DNA of 8,240 nucleotides from Thermoanaerobaculia bacterium. GTDB taxonomy: Bacteria > Acidobacteriota > Thermoanaerobaculia > Multivoradales > UBA5704. This document shows, piece by piece, positions 7,109-8,240 of this stretch. The notes beneath the pieces were generated by a model. That model ran no database searches. It saw only the letters and a list, made by a program, of their open reading frames with translations, and was not told where the DNA came from. The stretch spans positions 1-8,240 of the forward strand of contig JAICSG010000145.1 in assembly GCA_025937035.1 (NCBI GenBank), given 5' to 3'. A program made the position numbers and the translations under genes. Numbering within the stretch: the stretch's first letter is position 1; each line of letters begins with the position of its first letter.

Positions 7109-7897
7109 TCAGTTGACGTCCGGTCCGGGATCGCCGAGGTCCCGCAGCACCTGATCGAGGAGCTCCTCCTGGCTCACGACCCGCGGACGCTCCTCCTCGG
7201 GAGGCACCTCGGCGCTCTGACCGGGCATGAGCAGAGCCTGGCGCAGCCCGCTCTCGGTGACCTCGACCTCGGTCAGCGGATGGCGGACCGGCTCGACGGA
7301 GTAATCGGGGTGATAGAGAGCCCCGCCCCCGGACGGGACGCCGAAGCCGCGCGCGTGCTCGCCCGCCCTGGGGATCACGCGATGGAGGTCCGGCCAGTCG
7401 GGCTCGCCGTGGACGTCCACCACGAAAGGGACGAGGCGCAGGGTGTCGAAGAGCCCCTCCTCGTCCCACCCCTTGAGGCCGAGCTGGACGGCGCCCGCCG
7501 AGATGCCGATCAGCAGGGCACCCCCGTAGTAGCGCTCCGTGAGCTTGTCCTTGACGCCGGTCTCCTCGAACGCCGTCCACCCCCGCCGCACGTCCCCGCC
7601 GGCGAGCAGGATGAGGTCCGCCTCGGCGAGGAAGGCGAGGTCCTCCTCGGATGGCCGCGCCGGGATGTGGCGGCAGTCGCGGATGTCGATCTCCGCCATG
7701 GCGGCCAGGAACAGCTCATAGAACTCCGGAGCGTCGCCGTTCGAGGCCCCGAGATAGGCCCCCTTCAGCGGCCGGCCGGGCTCGTCCGCGTCGATCAGCG
7801 CCCGGGCGCGGTCGAGGAAGCGGTGCCCCTCCTCATCGCGCCAGAAGAGGAGCTGGCTGTCGGAGAGCAGAAAGATGGGCTTGATGGCGGTCGGCAC
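7109..7897 (-). CDS. Peptidase S51 / type 1 glutamine amidotransferase-like protein
   Basis: A 262-residue protein of the dipeptidase E/cyanophycinase fold (serine hydrolases acting on aspartyl peptides). Supporting motifs, numbered from the chosen start, are YLGASNGD (48-55), the AGGD segment (99-102) and the nucleophile elbow GISAGA with Ser133. An acid cluster follows (Asp145, Glu146, Glu147), and His163 or His172 is the candidate base, at spacings close to those of PepE and cyanophycinase. The substrate is unknown. The GTG at 7895-7897 is chosen because GGAG lies nine bases upstream. An in-frame TTG at 7937-7939 would add 14 residues without a ribosome site and would place the likely -10 box inside the gene. 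It has no signal peptide and is probably cytoplasmic. The C-terminal ~35 residues are acidic and Pro/Glu-rich. It leads an operon with the PptH-like phosphoesterase. Confidence 0.82.
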   Translation of the reverse strand: MPTAIKPIFLLSDSQLLFWRDEEGHRFLDRARALIDADEPGRPLKGAYLGASNGDAPEFYELFLAAMAEIDIRDCRHIPARPSEEDLAFLAEADLILLAGGDVRRGWTAFEETGVKDKLTERYYGGALLIGISAGAVQLGLKGWDEEGLFDTLRLVPFVVDVHGEPDWPDLHRVIPRAGEHARGFGVPSGGGALYHPDYSVEPVRHPLTEVEVTESGLRQALLMPGQSAEVPPEEERPRVVSQEELLDQVLRDLGDPGPDVN

Positions 7898-7919
7898 GGT
7901 GGCGGTCTCCAGATGGGGA

Positions 7920-7925
7920 AAGATA
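7920..7925 (-). promoter_or_regulatory. Possible extended -10 for the S51-like/phosphoesterase operon
   Basis: On the minus strand the sequence reads TGC-TATCTT, an extended -10 (TGn) with a four-of-six hexamer, 28 bases before the GTG start at 7897. No good -35 is visible. Position and the TG extension are the only support. Confidence 0.3.
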
Positions 7926-7966
7926 GCAGAAGGCCCCAACCCGGCGCAGGCAGGACTGCGGGATGA

Positions 7967-7995
7967 TGGACCTGCGGGTGACGATTGTGTACACT
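7967..7995 (+). promoter_or_regulatory. Promoter for the Phd/YefM gene
   Basis: TGGACC (7967-7972) and TACACT (7990-7995) each match four of six sigma-70 consensus bases and are separated by exactly 17 bases. The -10 begins 30 bases before the ATG at 8020. It overlaps the GTGTACAC palindrome, as expected for a self-repressed toxin-antitoxin promoter. Confidence 0.45.
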
Positions 7996-8019
7996 CTCTG
8001 GGGCACAGGAGGTTGTACG
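7987..8019 (+). promoter_or_regulatory. Probable Phd/YefM operator with two TGTACA-like sites
   Basis: GTGTACAC (7987-7994) is a perfect 8-bp palindrome with a TGTACA core. A second near-match, TGTACG (8014-8019), lies 26 bases downstream, overlapping the region between the ribosome site and the start codon. YefM-family antitoxins are known to bind repeats with a TGTACA core, and the site precedes a gene of that family. Confidence 0.5.
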
Positions 8020-8240
8020 ATGAAGTTCCTTTCAGTCCGAGATCTAAGAAGCAAGTCAGCCGAAGTCTGGAAAGGCCTCACGGCAGAGAAGGAGATGGTG
8101 GTGACTTCCAATGGTCGGCCTATTGCCATCCTTTCCGCAGTGACCGAAGAGAACCTTGAGGAAACCTTGTCGGCGATTCGCAGGTCGAGGGCGATCGCTG
8201 CGGTGTCGGAGATTCAGCGGAAATCTGTCCAGACGGGTAA
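8020..8240 (+). CDS. Phd/YefM-family antitoxin (3' truncated by window edge)
   Basis: An open frame of 73 full codons runs off the right edge. It begins MKFLSVRDLRSKSAEVW and continues with VVTSNGRPIAILSAV (27-41), the typical Phd/YefM pattern: an N-terminal strand, a helix that sets residues for DNA binding, then the 'NGxPxAxL' strand. A near-perfect AGGAGG (8007-8012) lies seven bases before the ATG. By hand count, 47 of 73 codons end in G/C, the lowest of the genes sampled here, pointing to acquired DNA. The toxin (PIN, RelE/YoeB or Doc type) should follow beyond the window. It diverges from the S51-like operon. Confidence 0.82.
   Translation, partial: MKFLSVRDLRSKSAEVWKGLTAEKEMVVTSNGRPIAILSAVTEENLEETLSAIRRSRAIAAVSEIQRKSVQTG

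Noticed and set aside
7898..7939. Upstream TTG start for the S51-like protein
   Set aside because: No ribosome site precedes it and the extra 14 residues look non-coding; the GTG at 7897 has GGAG at a suitable distance.
7945..7960. CGCAG / CTGCG inverted repeat upstream of the Phd/YefM promoter
   Set aside because: Five-base GC arms are expected by chance in DNA this GC-rich and the position suggests no role.
6377..7966. Open frame of 529 codons on the plus strand
   Set aside because: It spans two well-supported minus-strand genes with complete catalytic motifs; the product is compositionally biased and shows no domain signature.
7833..8159. Open frames on both strands across the S51/antitoxin divergent spacer (7833-8129 minus, 7875-8159 plus)
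   Set aside because: They overlap the Phd/YefM gene or the S51-like gene in other frames, lack ribosome sites and show no recognisable protein pattern.

Overview
High-GC bacterial DNA with tightly packed genes, Shine-Dalgarno starts and strong G/C bias at codon third positions. Secreted amidohydrolases with an extra N-terminal beta-type domain, together with a Cys-rich exported hydrolase, would fit Acidobacteriota (Thermoanaerobaculia-like) or a similar soil or marine lineage. This placement rests on gene style only and is a low-confidence guess. No rRNA, tRNA, IS element or CRISPR array was seen.

Layout. Positions 2-79 (+) hold the last 25 codons of an unidentified gene. It converges on a Cys-rich exported alpha/beta-hydrolase-like protein (98-1201, -). 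A 130-bp divergent spacer follows, with a TATAAT box and a short inverted repeat. Next come two tandem paralogous exported amidohydrolases (1332-3386 and 3475-5532, +), separated by an 88-bp gap that contains a clear rho-independent terminator. One base after the second amidohydrolase stop lies a perfect 16-bp palindrome, then a VapBC toxin-antitoxin pair (5560-5820 and 5824-6204, +) that ends in a hairpin. Converging on it is a two-gene minus-strand operon: an S51-like serine peptidase/amidotransferase-fold protein (7109-7897) followed by a calcineurin-type phosphoesterase resembling mycobacterial PptH (6215-7090). A Phd/YefM antitoxin gene (8020 onward, +) starts divergently from that operon and runs off the window; its toxin partner should lie just beyond.

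How the parts relate. The hydrolase and the two amidohydrolases are all predicted to be exported and probably act on small amide, ester or peptide substrates outside the cytoplasm. They do not form one transcript. The S51-like/phosphoesterase pair is a probable cytoplasmic operon. The vapB and phd/yefM genes use more A/T-ending codons than the sampled housekeeping-like genes, as expected of mobile accessory modules inserted between resident genes. Both have palindromes overlapping a -10-like box, consistent with the autorepression known for these families.

No wholly new multi-gene system is evident. The points most worth following are the unevenly diverged amidohydrolase tandem, the PptH-like enzyme paired with an S51 protein, and the TGTACA-type operator ahead of the truncated phd/yefM gene.
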